From assembly GCF_034350045.1 (NCBI RefSeq), contig NZ_CP133781.1, positions 2,386,001 to 2,450,000 of the forward strand: a stretch of 64,000 nucleotides of DNA. Reading direction: 5' to 3'. Positions 38,463-46,714 of this stretch are shown here, piece by piece; within the stretch, counting starts at the first letter, position 1, and each line of letters begins with the position of its first letter. The translations under genes were made by a program, and so were the position numbers. The stretch comes from Pseudomonas sp. CCI4.2 (GTDB taxonomy: Bacteria; Pseudomonadota; Gammaproteobacteria; Pseudomonadales; Pseudomonadaceae). The notes under the pieces are model-generated. The model did not search any database and was not told the DNA's origin. It saw nothing but the letters and a program-made list of their open reading frames with translations.

Positions 38463-38491
38463 ATAATAGTCAGACACTTTGATCAAGTAAA
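38463..38491 (-). promoter_or_regulatory. Candidate sigma-70 promoter for mvaT
   Basis: On the minus strand TTTACT (38491-38486) and TATTAT (38468-38463) are separated by 17 bases, about 45 bases upstream of the mvaT ATG. TATTAT matches the -10 consensus at five of six positions and TTTACT the -35 at four. The region is AT-rich, which allows MvaT autoregulation. Confidence 0.5.
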
Positions 38492-38776
38492 CATTAAAGA
38501 AAAGTTTTAGCGCATTTATTTAAGAATCAGGCTTATGCAATTGGTGGGTTAACACTAGATAATTCCCTGCAGACCCTAAAGAGCAGGCGTTTATTGCCAT
38601 TTTCTATCGAGTCGTTTTGCTATCGCTATCGAGGTGACCGATCGGGAGGTGTCAGCAGTCTGTACCCGGCGAACGGATAATTGTGGGGTGGCGGCAAACA
38701 AGCCAAGAGGATTACTGCAGTTTTGCCGCGTAATCGCTAGAATGGCGGCCTTTGCGAAGTTCTGGAGTTTCCCCAC

Positions 38777-39628
38777 ATGCGCACTTTTCGCCTGGTGATT
38801 GCTTGCCCGGACCGTGTCGGCATCGTTGCTAAAGTCAGTAACTTTCTGGCGTCCTATAACGGCTGGATAACCGAAGCAAGCCATCACTCGGACAATCTCA
38901 GTGGCTGGTTCTTTATGCGTCACGAGATTCGCGCCGATACATTGCCCCTTGAACTCGAGGCCTTTCGTGACGCCTTTGCGCCGATTGCCCAAGAGTTCTC
39001 CATGAACTGGCGCATCACCGATTCCGCTCAGAAGAAGCGTGTGGTGTTGATGGCCAGCCGTGAATCCCATTGCCTGGCAGATCTTTTACATCGTTGGCAC
39101 ACGGACGAACTGGACTGTGAGATCGCCTGCGTGATTTCTAACCATGAAGACCTGCGCAGCATGGTCGAGTGGCACAAGATTCCTTATTACCATGTGCCAG
39201 TGAACGCTGCCGACAAGGAACCGGCATTCGCCGAGGTCTCGCGTCTGGTCACGCATCATCAAGCTGACGTGGTGGTGCTGGCGCGGTACATGCAGATTTT
39301 ACCGCCGCAGCTGTGCCGAGACTTCGCGCATAAAGTGATCAATATTCACCACAGCTTCCTGCCCTCGTTCGTGGGCGCCAAGCCGTATCACCAGGCGTCA
39401 TTGCGTGGGGTAAAGCTGATTGGCGCAACCTGCCATTACGTCACCGAAGAGCTAGATGCCGGCCCAATCATCGAGCAGGACGTGGTGCGCGTGAGCCACC
39501 GCGACAGTATCGAAAATATGGTCCGCTTCGGTCGAGACGTTGAAAAGATGGTCCTTGCCCGTGGCCTTCGCTCGCATTTGGAAGGCCGCGTGCTGGTGCA
39601 CGACAACAAGACCGTGGTGTTTGATTAA
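38777..39628 (+). CDS. purU: Formyltetrahydrofolate deformylase
   Basis: This 283-residue enzyme hydrolyses 10-formyl-THF to formate and THF, balancing one-carbon pools. An ACT domain occupies residues 1-85 (RLVIACPDRVGIVAKVSNFL). The formyltransferase-fold catalytic domain follows, with VLMASRESHCLADLLHRW, YMQILPPQLC, the catalytic INIHHSFLPSF and the GATCHYVTEELDAGPIIEQD aspartate block. The 38419-38776 spacer towards mvaT holds the mvaT promoter candidate and otherwise nothing I can name. Confidence 0.95.
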   Translation: MRTFRLVIACPDRVGIVAKVSNFLASYNGWITEASHHSDNLSGWFFMRHEIRADTLPLELEAFRDAFAPIAQEFSMNWRITDSAQKKRVVLMASRESHCLADLLHRWHTDELDCEIACVISNHEDLRSMVEWHKIPYYHVPVNAADKEPAFAEVSRLVTHHQADVVVLARYMQILPPQLCRDFAHKVINIHHSFLPSFVGAKPYHQASLRGVKLIGATCHYVTEELDAGPIIEQDVVRVSHRDSIENMVRFGRDVEKMVLARGLRSHLEGRVLVHDNKTVVFD

Positions 39629-39645
39629 GGAAGCCGCAGACGCAC

Positions 39646-39825
39646 ATGACCGCCCCACTCGATAAAGCCACGTCCATTGCACCGCCTACGTTAGGTGAGG
39701 GCTGTTTGAGCCGTTACGACCCAGAAGCATTGGGGCCGGACGATGGCACTGAGTTTGAGGGCGCGGCGCACCTGTGGCAGCAATTACAGGACGCGCCTTC
39801 TCCCGAGAAACCTGAAAATAAATAA
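39646..39825 (+). CDS. Small acidic protein of 59 residues, unknown
   Basis: An open frame from ATG 39646 begins MTAPLDKATSIAPPTLGEGC and ends SPEKPENK before TAA. It is acidic, with many prolines, and has no signal or membrane segment. AAGGAAG lies about 13 bases upstream, a little far. It follows purU by 17 bases on the same strand and ends 3 bases before the convergent YbhN-like gene, so it fills an otherwise empty gap. I do not recognise it. Confidence 0.45.
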   Translation: MTAPLDKATSIAPPTLGEGCLSRYDPEALGPDDGTEFEGAAHLWQQLQDAPSPEKPENK

Positions 39826-39828
39826 CCG

Positions 39829-40824
39829 TCAGGCTTCTCTAAAGCGCATGAGCTTATTAAGCAGCGGTCGGCTGATGAGCAGCAAAAACACCGGGCCGCC
39901 GACGACCAAGTAAAAGTAATAGGTCACGGCACGCCAGATCACGATGGCCGCAGCGGCAGTGGAATTTCCGACCATCGGGGCCAAAAGCGCGGCGGAGGTC
40001 AACTCTGCCGCGCCCGCACCTCCCGGTAGCAAGCTCAATTGGCCGGCACTCAGTGAAAGCATTTGGATCAGAAAGCTCCATGCCCACTGAACATCCGTCC
40101 CTAGCCCACGCAACGCCAGGTACAGCACGCTGTAGCGCAATCCCCAATGCAGGCAGGTCAGTAGAAATACCAACGTCAATCTTGTTCGAGGCATTTTCAG
40201 GGTGTCAGCCAACGCATCACGGAAATGCAGCAGCTTTCGCGCCCAGCGTCTTCGCGTGATGGCGTTGGTGTTCAGGCGTTTGAGCAACTGGCCGTTGAGC
40301 GTGATGATCTGCCGATGGTACCGGGCCAAACAGAGGCACAGACAAAGCCCGACCAGCATCAGGGTGGCGCTGAGACCCAGCATCCATTCCAGTTTCTGAC
40401 TCAGGCTGTGAAACAAGGCATAAAACAGGATGCCCAGCAGTGCGCATAAGAAAAACAGCAGATCACTCAGTTGGTCGGTAGCGAACACTGCACTGCTTTT
40501 CGCCGGCCTTACGCCGTTACGCGACAGCAGTGCCATTAAGGTCAGCGGCGCACCGGTGCCTCCTGGCGTAGCGCAGTACGCAAATTCCGTGGCCATAACC
40601 ACGCCGAGGCTTTTCAGTGGACTCATTTCGCGGACATTGTCGCCCAGCAAAAGACGCAATCGCAGCGCGTTTAACCCCCAGCACAGCAAGATCATGCCGA
40701 ACATGGCGAGTAACAGCCCCAGCGGAAAATCCCGTAGCCGCCGCAAGGTTTCGCTCCCTCCCACTAGCAGCGGTATCAAGACCGCCGCCAACAATGTGGC
40801 GAGTAGTAAGGCCAGGCGTTTCAC
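39829..40824 (-). CDS. YbhN/UPF0104-type membrane protein (lysylphosphatidylglycerol synthase TM-like)
   Basis: This 331-residue polytopic protein has about eight hydrophobic segments, as in the membrane domain of MprF and the YbhN family. Markers are the N-terminal LALLLATLLAAVLIPLLVGG helix, FAYCATPGGTGAPL and LLPGGAGAAELTSAALLAPM. The start is GTG at 40824, whose GTGA overlaps the stop of the deacetylase gene. Such proteins are suspected of moving lipids or glycolipids across the membrane. With a glycosyltransferase and a deacetylase-like gene in the same operon, a role in an envelope glycolipid is plausible but unproven. Confidence 0.8.
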   Translation of the reverse strand: MKRLALLLATLLAAVLIPLLVGGSETLRRLRDFPLGLLLAMFGMILLCWGLNALRLRLLLGDNVREMSPLKSLGVVMATEFAYCATPGGTGAPLTLMALLSRNGVRPAKSSAVFATDQLSDLLFFLCALLGILFYALFHSLSQKLEWMLGLSATLMLVGLCLCLCLARYHRQIITLNGQLLKRLNTNAITRRRWARKLLHFRDALADTLKMPRTRLTLVFLLTCLHWGLRYSVLYLALRGLGTDVQWAWSFLIQMLSLSAGQLSLLPGGAGAAELTSAALLAPMVGNSTAAAAIVIWRAVTYYFYLVVGGPVFLLLISRPLLNKLMRFREA

Positions 40825-41591
40825 GCGGCAGACCTCAGAACGGGGCGCTGCGTGGCCAGCCAACTGGCTTTGGTCATTGGCGTGCGACCACTGTCCATTA
40901 GCCGTTGCAGCAGTTGCAGCCAATAGTTCCGAGAGAATGTGTGGCGCATGTCAACCGGGTGCAAACCCAGCCGAATCGTTTGCGCCGTTTGGAATTTGAA
41001 TTCAAGCCGGTCGCTGACCAGTTTTGACACGCCTCTGCGCCAGGCGCTGCCGGCACTCCAGACGATTCCTGGTGCTTCGATTTTAGAAAAGTCCGGCAGT
41101 TGAAACAGATGTTGTGAATCGCTGGTGTAGGAAAAAGGCAGGGCACGCAGCGCTTCCCGCGTCCCGAGACTCATCAGCCAGGCCGGTGCTACAAATCCGT
41201 GAAGCGGCCAGTCAAGACGCTCAAAAAGCTCAACGCCGGCCTGTAATCGGGCGAGGGCGTGATCGTAATCGAGGGCGTAAAACTCGCCTTCCCACGTAAA
41301 AATACGGCGCATGAAATACTCACGCGGGGTTTTCGGAGGAGGGCCGTCGTCACTGTGGTGGTAACCGTGCAGCGCGAGTTCATCGCCACGGGCCAAGCGA
41401 TGTTCCAAGACGCGCTGGAAACGAATGTCAGTAGCTAAAGGGTTGCGTTTGTGGAAATCAGGAACCACCAGCCACGTCATGGGAATGTCGCCCAGAGCGT
41501 CGACGGCCTCCACGAATGGCTGATAGTCGGCCCAGGTTTCAGGCGCGACATCGTGCAGCACCAACAGCACTGCGGGATTGGTTTCAGACAT
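40821..41591 (-). CDS. Polysaccharide deacetylase-like protein (DUF2334)
   Basis: This 256-residue protein has the NodB-type TIM-barrel layout of DUF2334: VLLVLHDVAPETW at the start (the D position), LALHGYHHSDD in the middle (the HxxxH-like metal motif) and FVAPAWLMS later. It has no signal peptide, so it probably acts in the cytoplasm. It overlaps the glycosyltransferase gene by 8 bases and the YbhN-like gene by four. The substrate is unknown. Confidence 0.83.
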   Translation of the reverse strand: MSETNPAVLLVLHDVAPETWADYQPFVEAVDALGDIPMTWLVVPDFHKRNPLATDIRFQRVLEHRLARGDELALHGYHHSDDGPPPKTPREYFMRRIFTWEGEFYALDYDHALARLQAGVELFERLDWPLHGFVAPAWLMSLGTREALRALPFSYTSDSQHLFQLPDFSKIEAPGIVWSAGSAWRRGVSKLVSDRLEFKFQTAQTIRLGLHPVDMRHTFSRNYWLQLLQRLMDSGRTPMTKASWLATQRPVLRSAA

Positions 41592-42696
41592 GAACGAGTA
41601 CCGGCGACCGGGTGCCGAGTACGGCTTGATAGTGCTGAAGCAGGCCCGCTACCACCGTGTCCCAGGCAAAGTACTGTTCAACAAATTTGCGCGCTTGAAT
41701 GCCTATGAGTGTGCTGTCGCGGTTGAACAGCTCCTGCACAGCGCTGGCCATGGCCGCTCCGTTATTAGGTTGGCAAAGCACTCCGCAGGTTTCTGGGACG
41801 ATTTCTGTGAAAGCACCGGCCGCCACGGCAACCACCGGAATCCCACTGGCCATGGCTTCAAGGATCACCAAGCCAAAGGTTTCTTGATCTCCCGCATGTA
41901 ATAGCGCGTCTGAGCTGGCCAACAGACGGGCGACTTCGCTGGCTGGGCAAAAATGATCGATCACCGATACGTTCTCCGGGACCACCGCTGGCATATGAGA
42001 GCCGACCAGTAGCAAATGATACTCCGGCCCGAGGCGTTTCATGCAGTCCAACAACACAGGCACATTTTTCTCCCGTGAGCCTCGGCCAGCAAAGATCAAA
42101 AGACGCGAGTCTTCGGCGAGTCCCAATTGGGCTTTAACACTGGGGTCGCGCAACGTCGGAGTAAAGGTCGCCAGGTCCACACCCAGTTGTTGAACATGGA
42201 CATTTTGTACACCCAGCCCAATGAGTTTGTTGGCCATGGCACTGCTGGGCGCCAATACCCGATCAAAGTTGCTGTACAGCTTACTGACGTAAGCTTCGAC
42301 ATTGGTTCCAATCCAACTTCCGATGCGGTTACTGACCAGCAGCGGCAAATCAGAATGATAGAAGCCAATGACGGGTACATCCAGTTGACGGCGTGCATCA
42401 AGTGCCGCCCATGCCGTTAGATAGGGGTCTCCGACTTCAATCAGATCAGGCTGTAAATCGTGCAGGACGTTTCGCCATGGCGCTAGGCGAAGGGGGAACC
42501 GGTAACCGTTCCCGAACGGCACCGCCGGGGCGGGTACCTTAAAAATACCGTCCTTATGACTCAGGCTGGCTCCCGGGATCAACAGGCTATGACGAACTCC
42601 CGGATAACGTCCCAAGCGACGGTGTTTGGCATCTAGATACGTGCGCACGCCACCGCTGGCAGGGGCGTAGAACATGGTCATGTCAGCGATATGCAC
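41584..42696 (-). CDS. Glycosyltransferase, GT4 family
   Basis: This 370-residue GT-B glycosyltransferase opens with MHIADMTMFYAPASGG, the nucleotide-free N-domain glycine loop. The C-domain donor site follows: LLIFAGRGSREKN, then ETFGLVILEAMASGIPVVAV with the two glutamates (E-x7-E). The frame is open 26 codons upstream, but a clean GGAGG precedes the GTG at 42696 by 10 bases and the N-terminus aligns there, so I take GTG. It is first of three overlapping genes with the deacetylase and YbhN-like protein. Donor and acceptor are unknown. Confidence 0.86.
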   Translation of the reverse strand: MHIADMTMFYAPASGGVRTYLDAKHRRLGRYPGVRHSLLIPGASLSHKDGIFKVPAPAVPFGNGYRFPLRLAPWRNVLHDLQPDLIEVGDPYLTAWAALDARRQLDVPVIGFYHSDLPLLVSNRIGSWIGTNVEAYVSKLYSNFDRVLAPSSAMANKLIGLGVQNVHVQQLGVDLATFTPTLRDPSVKAQLGLAEDSRLLIFAGRGSREKNVPVLLDCMKRLGPEYHLLLVGSHMPAVVPENVSVIDHFCPASEVARLLASSDALLHAGDQETFGLVILEAMASGIPVVAVAAGAFTEIVPETCGVLCQPNNGAAMASAVQELFNRDSTLIGIQARKFVEQYFAWDTVVAGLLQHYQAVLGTRSPVLVHV

Positions 42697-42911
42697 GGTG
42701 ATTATCCCTCCGTTTTTGTCGTCGTCCATTAGGTTGACCACTGTCAGGAATAGATGTTCGGTCCATAAAGACAAGATGCTAAGGCCCGGTTTTGAGGGCT
42801 TTTTGAGCTGTCGTACAGATATGCGATAGGTGCTGACGGAGAGGGGGGCGTGCGGAGTTTTTTATGCGTGGGGGGATGAAACGAAGTCGAGAGGGCGATG
42901 CTGTGTGGGCC

Positions 42912-42939
42912 GTCTGTCCCCGCCAACACGGGGACAGAC
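42912..42939. terminator. Hairpin downstream of pit
   Basis: GTCTGTCCCC and GGGGACAGAC pair perfectly across an 8-base loop, 20 bases past the pit stop. There is no T-run on the minus strand, so it may stabilise the 3' end and not terminate by itself. Confidence 0.5.
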
Positions 42940-42958
42940 TTTATTCGGCAGAGGTGAG

Positions 42959-44431
42959 TTAGGCCAGCACTTTGGACGCGAGCCAGAACAATCCTGCAGA
43001 AAGGAGGACCGTCGCAGGGAGTGTCAGGACCCATGCCAACAGAATGTTGCGCACAGTGCCGCTTTGCAGGCCGCTTTTGTTAGCGACCATGGTTCCCGCG
43101 ACGCCTGACGACAAAATGTGAGTCGTCGAAACCGGGAGCGCCCAGACGTTTGCCAATCCGATGGCCAAGGTCGTGGTGATTTGCGCGGACATGCCTTGGG
43201 CATAGGTCATGCCCTGTTTACCGATTTTTTCGCCGATGGTTAGCACCACTCGTTTCCAGCCGATCATCGTGCCCAGGCCCAGCGCCATAGCGACCGCCAA
43301 AATCACCCAGAACGGTGCGTACTCAGTCGTAACGGTCAGGTCTTTGCGAAGCTTTTCCAGGTCCGACTTTTCACGCGCTGCCAGTTCCGGCATTTTTCCG
43401 ACTTTTCTTGCAGTGTCGTCCATGCAAAGCAAGTAGCGACGTACTTCGATGCGGTTTTCAGCCGACAGGGCATGGTAGTCAGTGACACCTTTAAGGGTGT
43501 TGAGCAGCGCGTTGATTGTCGGCTCGCTTTGCTCTGGTTTGCAGCTTGAACGCTCCGGCAGGTCGCCTTCCTTCGATTTGCCCAGCGCCAAAAACTCACC
43601 CAGCGTTGCGCTGTTGCGCTGATAAAACTGGCTCAGGTGCAAGGTGGCGTCGCGGGTTCGTTCGATCTGGTAGGTAGTGCTACTCAGATCGAGTACGAAT
43701 TGAGCCGGTACGATGCCGATTAGCACGAGCATGATCAGGCCAATACCTTTCTGCCCATCGTTGGAGCCGTGCACGAAACTGACGGTCATGGCGGAAACGA
43801 CCAATACCAGGCGATTCCAGAATGGAGGATGCTTTTTGTCGTCGAGTTTACGACGCTGGTCGGGCGTTTTGTGCATCTTCGACAGCGGACGCCACCACTT
43901 CAAGCCGAGCAGCAATAAGGCTGAAACGACAAAGCCAGCCACTGGCGAGAAGACCAGTGACGAACCGATATCGATCACTTTCTGCCAATTGATGCCATCG
44001 GCTAACGGGATGTGGTTGATCGCCGCATTGGCCAGCCCCACGCCCAGAATCGAACCGATCAGAGTGTGCGAGCTGGAGGCCGGAATCCCGAAATACCAGG
44101 TTCCAAGGTTCCAGGTAATTGCCGCTGCCAGCAGTGAGAACACCATTGCCAGGCCATGTCCGGTATTTACGTTGATCAGTAACTCGACCGGAAGCAAGTG
44201 GACGATGGCATACGCCACGCCGACCCCGCCAAGCAGTACGCCGAGAAAGTTGAACGCGCCGGACAGGAATACCGCGAGGTGCGGCGCCATGGCTTTGGTA
44301 TAGATGACTGTCGCGACTGCGTTAGCAGTGTCATGAAAGCCGTTGATGAACTCGAAGGTGAGGACGAAGGCCAAGGCGAGCAGCAAGCTCACAACTACCC
44401 AAGCATCCAGTCCGCTGAAAAAATCGATCAT
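42959..44431 (-). CDS. pitA: Low-affinity inorganic phosphate transporter (PiT family)
   Basis: This 490-residue inner-membrane transporter brings in metal-phosphate with protons. The two PiT signature repeats are present: FEFINGFHDTANAVATVIYTKA in the N-half and VSFVHGSNDGQKGIGLI in the middle, plus ALPVSTTHILSSGVAG near the C-terminus. A hydrophilic loop of about 110 residues (about 270-370) separates the halves. It is monocistronic, with a 240-base gap upstream to the next minus-strand gene. Confidence 0.93.
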   Translation of the reverse strand: MIDFFSGLDAWVVVSLLLALAFVLTFEFINGFHDTANAVATVIYTKAMAPHLAVFLSGAFNFLGVLLGGVGVAYAIVHLLPVELLINVNTGHGLAMVFSLLAAAITWNLGTWYFGIPASSSHTLIGSILGVGLANAAINHIPLADGINWQKVIDIGSSLVFSPVAGFVVSALLLLGLKWWRPLSKMHKTPDQRRKLDDKKHPPFWNRLVLVVSAMTVSFVHGSNDGQKGIGLIMLVLIGIVPAQFVLDLSSTTYQIERTRDATLHLSQFYQRNSATLGEFLALGKSKEGDLPERSSCKPEQSEPTINALLNTLKGVTDYHALSAENRIEVRRYLLCMDDTARKVGKMPELAAREKSDLEKLRKDLTVTTEYAPFWVILAVAMALGLGTMIGWKRVVLTIGEKIGKQGMTYAQGMSAQITTTLAIGLANVWALPVSTTHILSSGVAGTMVANKSGLQSGTVRNILLAWVLTLPATVLLSAGLFWLASKVLA

Positions 44432-44641
44432 GAAGGTTTTATGACCACGCCGTGAGGGGGCGCGATTATGCCAGAAAACCCTACAAATCGATGCATCTGC
44501 AGCGCATCGGTTACATTCTTAAATAAAACCGATAAGTGCAGCTACCGCCAGACAGGCTGTCGGGGAGATAGCTGAACGCTTGGTATATGCCTGAACCCAT
44601 TACACAGGGCGCTACGCCCACAACAGGGGAGTGGCGTAACA

Positions 44642-44673
44642 AACCACCGAGACTGACTTCAGTCTGGGTGGTT
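44642..44673 (-). terminator. Terminator overlapping the stop of the 65-residue gene
   Basis: AACCACC-g-AGACTG pairs with CAGTCT-g-GGTGGTT across a four-base loop, with TTTGTTAC following on the minus strand. The stem includes the last bases of the upstream stop codon, so the RNA ends immediately after translation does. Confidence 0.6.
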
Positions 44674-44869
44674 AGGGTTCTTCCTTGAGGTCTTTTTCCA
44701 TTTTGTGCAGTTCTTGCTGGAAAGCCTGATCGAGAAGGCTGGCTTTTTTGCGCCAAGGCTTACGTTCCGGCTCGGGTTGTGCGGCGTAGGTGGTGACTGC
44801 CCCGCCGTATACATCCTTGTAACGTTGTTCCTGGCGCTCAAGTTCCGCGCGCAGTTCATCTTTCGTCAC
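44672..44869 (-). CDS. Small conserved-looking charged protein, 65 residues
   Basis: The frame starts [20 protein letters not shown] and ends MEKDLKEEP. It is highly charged and helical in its ends, with a proline-rich middle. Codon use and the overlapping terminator support it as real. I do not know a function. It lies upstream of pit on the same strand with 240 bases between. Confidence 0.7.
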   Translation of the reverse strand: MTKDELRAELERQEQRYKDVYGGAVTTYAAQPEPERKPWRKKASLLDQAFQQELHKMEKDLKEEP

Positions 44870-45463
44870 AGTTTTACCTAATAAGTAGAAATTTATTCTG
44901 GTGAAGACGCAGAGCCTGGAAAGTCTGTGTACAGGTTATATCCGGTCCACAAGGCTGTTAAACAGCTGATCCTTGCCCGGTAAACGTGTAAGCACTTTCT
45001 TTCGCTGCACGCGGCTACGGTCACCAGAAAGAACAGCTGTCGTAGCAACAGTTACGAGTTGCAAGCGCGGAGGCTAACAAAAGTTCGACATCTCATCCGC
45101 TTGCTAACTGGGCCTTGCGCTGACATTGGGCAAGGTTCAGGTGATTGGATTCACGCTTAGCGCGGGGAAGCTCAATCACTGCGGGGCATTATAACCAGTC
45201 GAATGACGAACACTATCTCCAAGATGTCGGGCGACGTCAACTTTATGTGCGGGTTTGTTACGAGAAGTCTTCTATCTGTGCGGTGTTTCGTTGTATTGGA
45301 GTTCCGAGGCTTATGTTTGCAGTACCAATGGAACTTTTATAACTGATCGTCGTATTGTTTTCAGCGCACGGTCGCCTGTTGCTAAGGCGGGCTGATCTAG
45401 TAACTCAGCCAGCCTCCGTGGTGCCACTAGAAGCAGCTAACCGTATGGGTTGCGCTTGGAAAT
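44870..45463. other. Long intergenic region upstream of the pca genes
   Basis: About 590 bases without a gene I can support. Frames present are short, lack ribosome-binding sites and do not look like protein. A small hairpin (GGCTGA and TCAGCC around 45390-45415) has no T-run. I see no tRNA or known small RNA. Confidence 0.5.
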
Positions 45464-45503
45464 CGCAAAAATAAAAACGGCCTTGCTTCGTGGGCAAGGC
45501 CGT
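45464..45503 (-). terminator. Intrinsic terminator on the minus strand in the pcaR leader
   Basis: ACGGCCTTGC (45477-45486) and GCAAGGCCGT (45494-45503) form a perfect 10-base stem with a 7-base loop. Read on the minus strand it is followed at once by TTTTTATTTTTGC. No minus-strand coding gene ends upstream of it, so it may end a small RNA antisense to the pcaR leader. Confidence 0.7.
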
Positions 45504-45596
45504 GCCGAGGGACTTCCCGTGGTACCTGACCAGTATTTCCAGGAAGCCACCTTGATGGCCCGTGAAAGGTATAAGGATCTTGAGGGTGGGTCAATT

Positions 45597-45628
45597 GCGA
45601 TTATCGGCCATTGGTTCGATAATCGCCC
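45597..45628. promoter_or_regulatory. Inverted-repeat operator upstream of pcaR (probable PcaR site)
   Basis: GCGATTATCG (45597-45606) and CGATAATCGC (45617-45626) are perfect inverted repeats 10 bases apart. The right half in context, GTTCGATAATCGCCC, closely matches the 15-base PcaR box GTTCGATAATCGCAC that I recall from P. putida. It lies 80 bases before pcaR, which suggests autoregulation. Confidence 0.65.
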
Positions 45629-45707
45629 AGATGCACAATCGGATGCGCCATAAATACGCTTCAAGGCAATCAATCCCGCCTGAAAGCCATGACAAGCGGT
45701 GTTTAGG

Positions 45708-46550
45708 ATGAACGACCAACTACGAAAATCTTTTGCTTCGCTGGCCCCGCCCATCATTGCATCACCGGCCAAACGCATTCAGGCCCTCACGGGTGATCCG
45801 GATTTCATGACATCGCTGGCCCGTGGGTTGGCAGTGATCCATGCTTTTCAAGAACGTAAGCGACAACTGACCATTGCCCAAATCAGCCACCGCACGGAAA
45901 TTCCCCGCGCCGCTGTGCGCCGTTGCCTGCTGACATTGATCAAACTCGGCTATGCGACATGCGATGGTCGTGCCTATTCGTTGTTGCCTAAAGTGCTGAC
46001 GCTGGGGCATGCCTATTTGTCGTCCACACCGTTGGCTATTTCGGCGCAACCGTACCTGGACCAGATGAGTGACCAGCTCCACGAAGCCTGCAACATGGCT
46101 ACCCTCGAAGGCGACGACATTCTGTATATCGCGCGCTCCGCGACCACCCAGCGTTTGATCTCCGTGGATTTGTCAGTAGGCGGGCGCTTGCCGGCCTATT
46201 GCACCTCAATGGGCCGTATTTTGCTGGCCGCGTTAGACGACGTCTCATTGCATGAATACCTTGATCACGTCGATCTGCAGCCGAAAACCAGCCGCACGCT
46301 GTCTAACCCGCAGGCTTTATTGGAGTGCTTGCAACAGGTTCGCCAACAGGGTTGGTGTATTGTTGATCAAGAGCTGGAACAAGGACTGCGTTCGATTGCG
46401 GTACCCGTGTACGACGCTTCTGGCCAGGTATTGGCCGCGCTTAATGTCAGCACCAGCGCCGGTCGGGTGACACGCAACGATCTGGAGCAACTTTTTTTGC
46501 CGATTATGCTCGATGCCAGCCGTGACTTGAGCACGCAGCTGTTTGCCTGA
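45708..46550 (+). CDS. pcaR: IclR-family regulator of the pca regulon
   Basis: This 280-residue activator/repressor responds to beta-ketoadipate. An N-terminal winged helix (FMTSLARGLAVIHAFQ, then LTIAQISHRTEIPRAAVRRCLLTLIKLGYA) precedes the IclR effector domain (PAYCTSMGRILLAAL and WCIVDQELEQGLRSIAVPVYD). The ATG at 45708 gives the N-terminus MNDQLRKSF that I expect for PcaR; a GTG three codons earlier is possible. It lies directly upstream of and co-oriented with pcaIJF, with 164 bases between carrying an operator-like motif. Confidence 0.92.
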   Translation: MNDQLRKSFASLAPPIIASPAKRIQALTGDPDFMTSLARGLAVIHAFQERKRQLTIAQISHRTEIPRAAVRRCLLTLIKLGYATCDGRAYSLLPKVLTLGHAYLSSTPLAISAQPYLDQMSDQLHEACNMATLEGDDILYIARSATTQRLISVDLSVGGRLPAYCTSMGRILLAALDDVSLHEYLDHVDLQPKTSRTLSNPQALLECLQQVRQQGWCIVDQELEQGLRSIAVPVYDASGQVLAALNVSTSAGRVTRNDLEQLFLPIMLDASRDLSTQLFA

Positions 46551-46607
46551 CTCCTTTCCTGACCGCTAATCGCTCGTAACAAGTTGGGCGATCAGCGAAC
46601 ACTTAGT

Positions 46608-46616
46608 CGATTATCG
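46608..46616. promoter_or_regulatory. PcaR-like half site upstream of pcaI
   Basis: CGATTATCG, the same core seen in the pcaR leader, occurs in the pcaR-pcaI spacer about 100 bases before pcaI. The flanking bases (AGT on the left, GAT on the right) fit the box less well. A role as activator site for pcaIJ is inferred from the shared core. Confidence 0.45.
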
Positions 46617-46714
46617 GATTGTTTGACCCACCGCGCCGGCATAACCTGATTCGCAATCCAGCGCCGTTCGTTTGCGCTATTTAATCGATTGTGATGTTGA
46701 GTTAGGGAGCACCC

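Noticed and set aside
45145..45342. A 65-codon frame in the long intergenic region before pca
   Set aside because: No ribosome-binding site, no protein-like pattern and AT-rich, non-Pseudomonas codon use; it has nothing to support it.
45441..45653. A 70-codon plus-strand frame in the pcaR leader (reading IAKIKTALLRGQGRAEG...)
   Set aside because: It reads plausibly as protein but has no start with a ribosome-binding site, contains the minus-strand terminator stem and ends over the probable PcaR operator. I could not match it to a family, so I did not call a gene; it might be a gene remnant.
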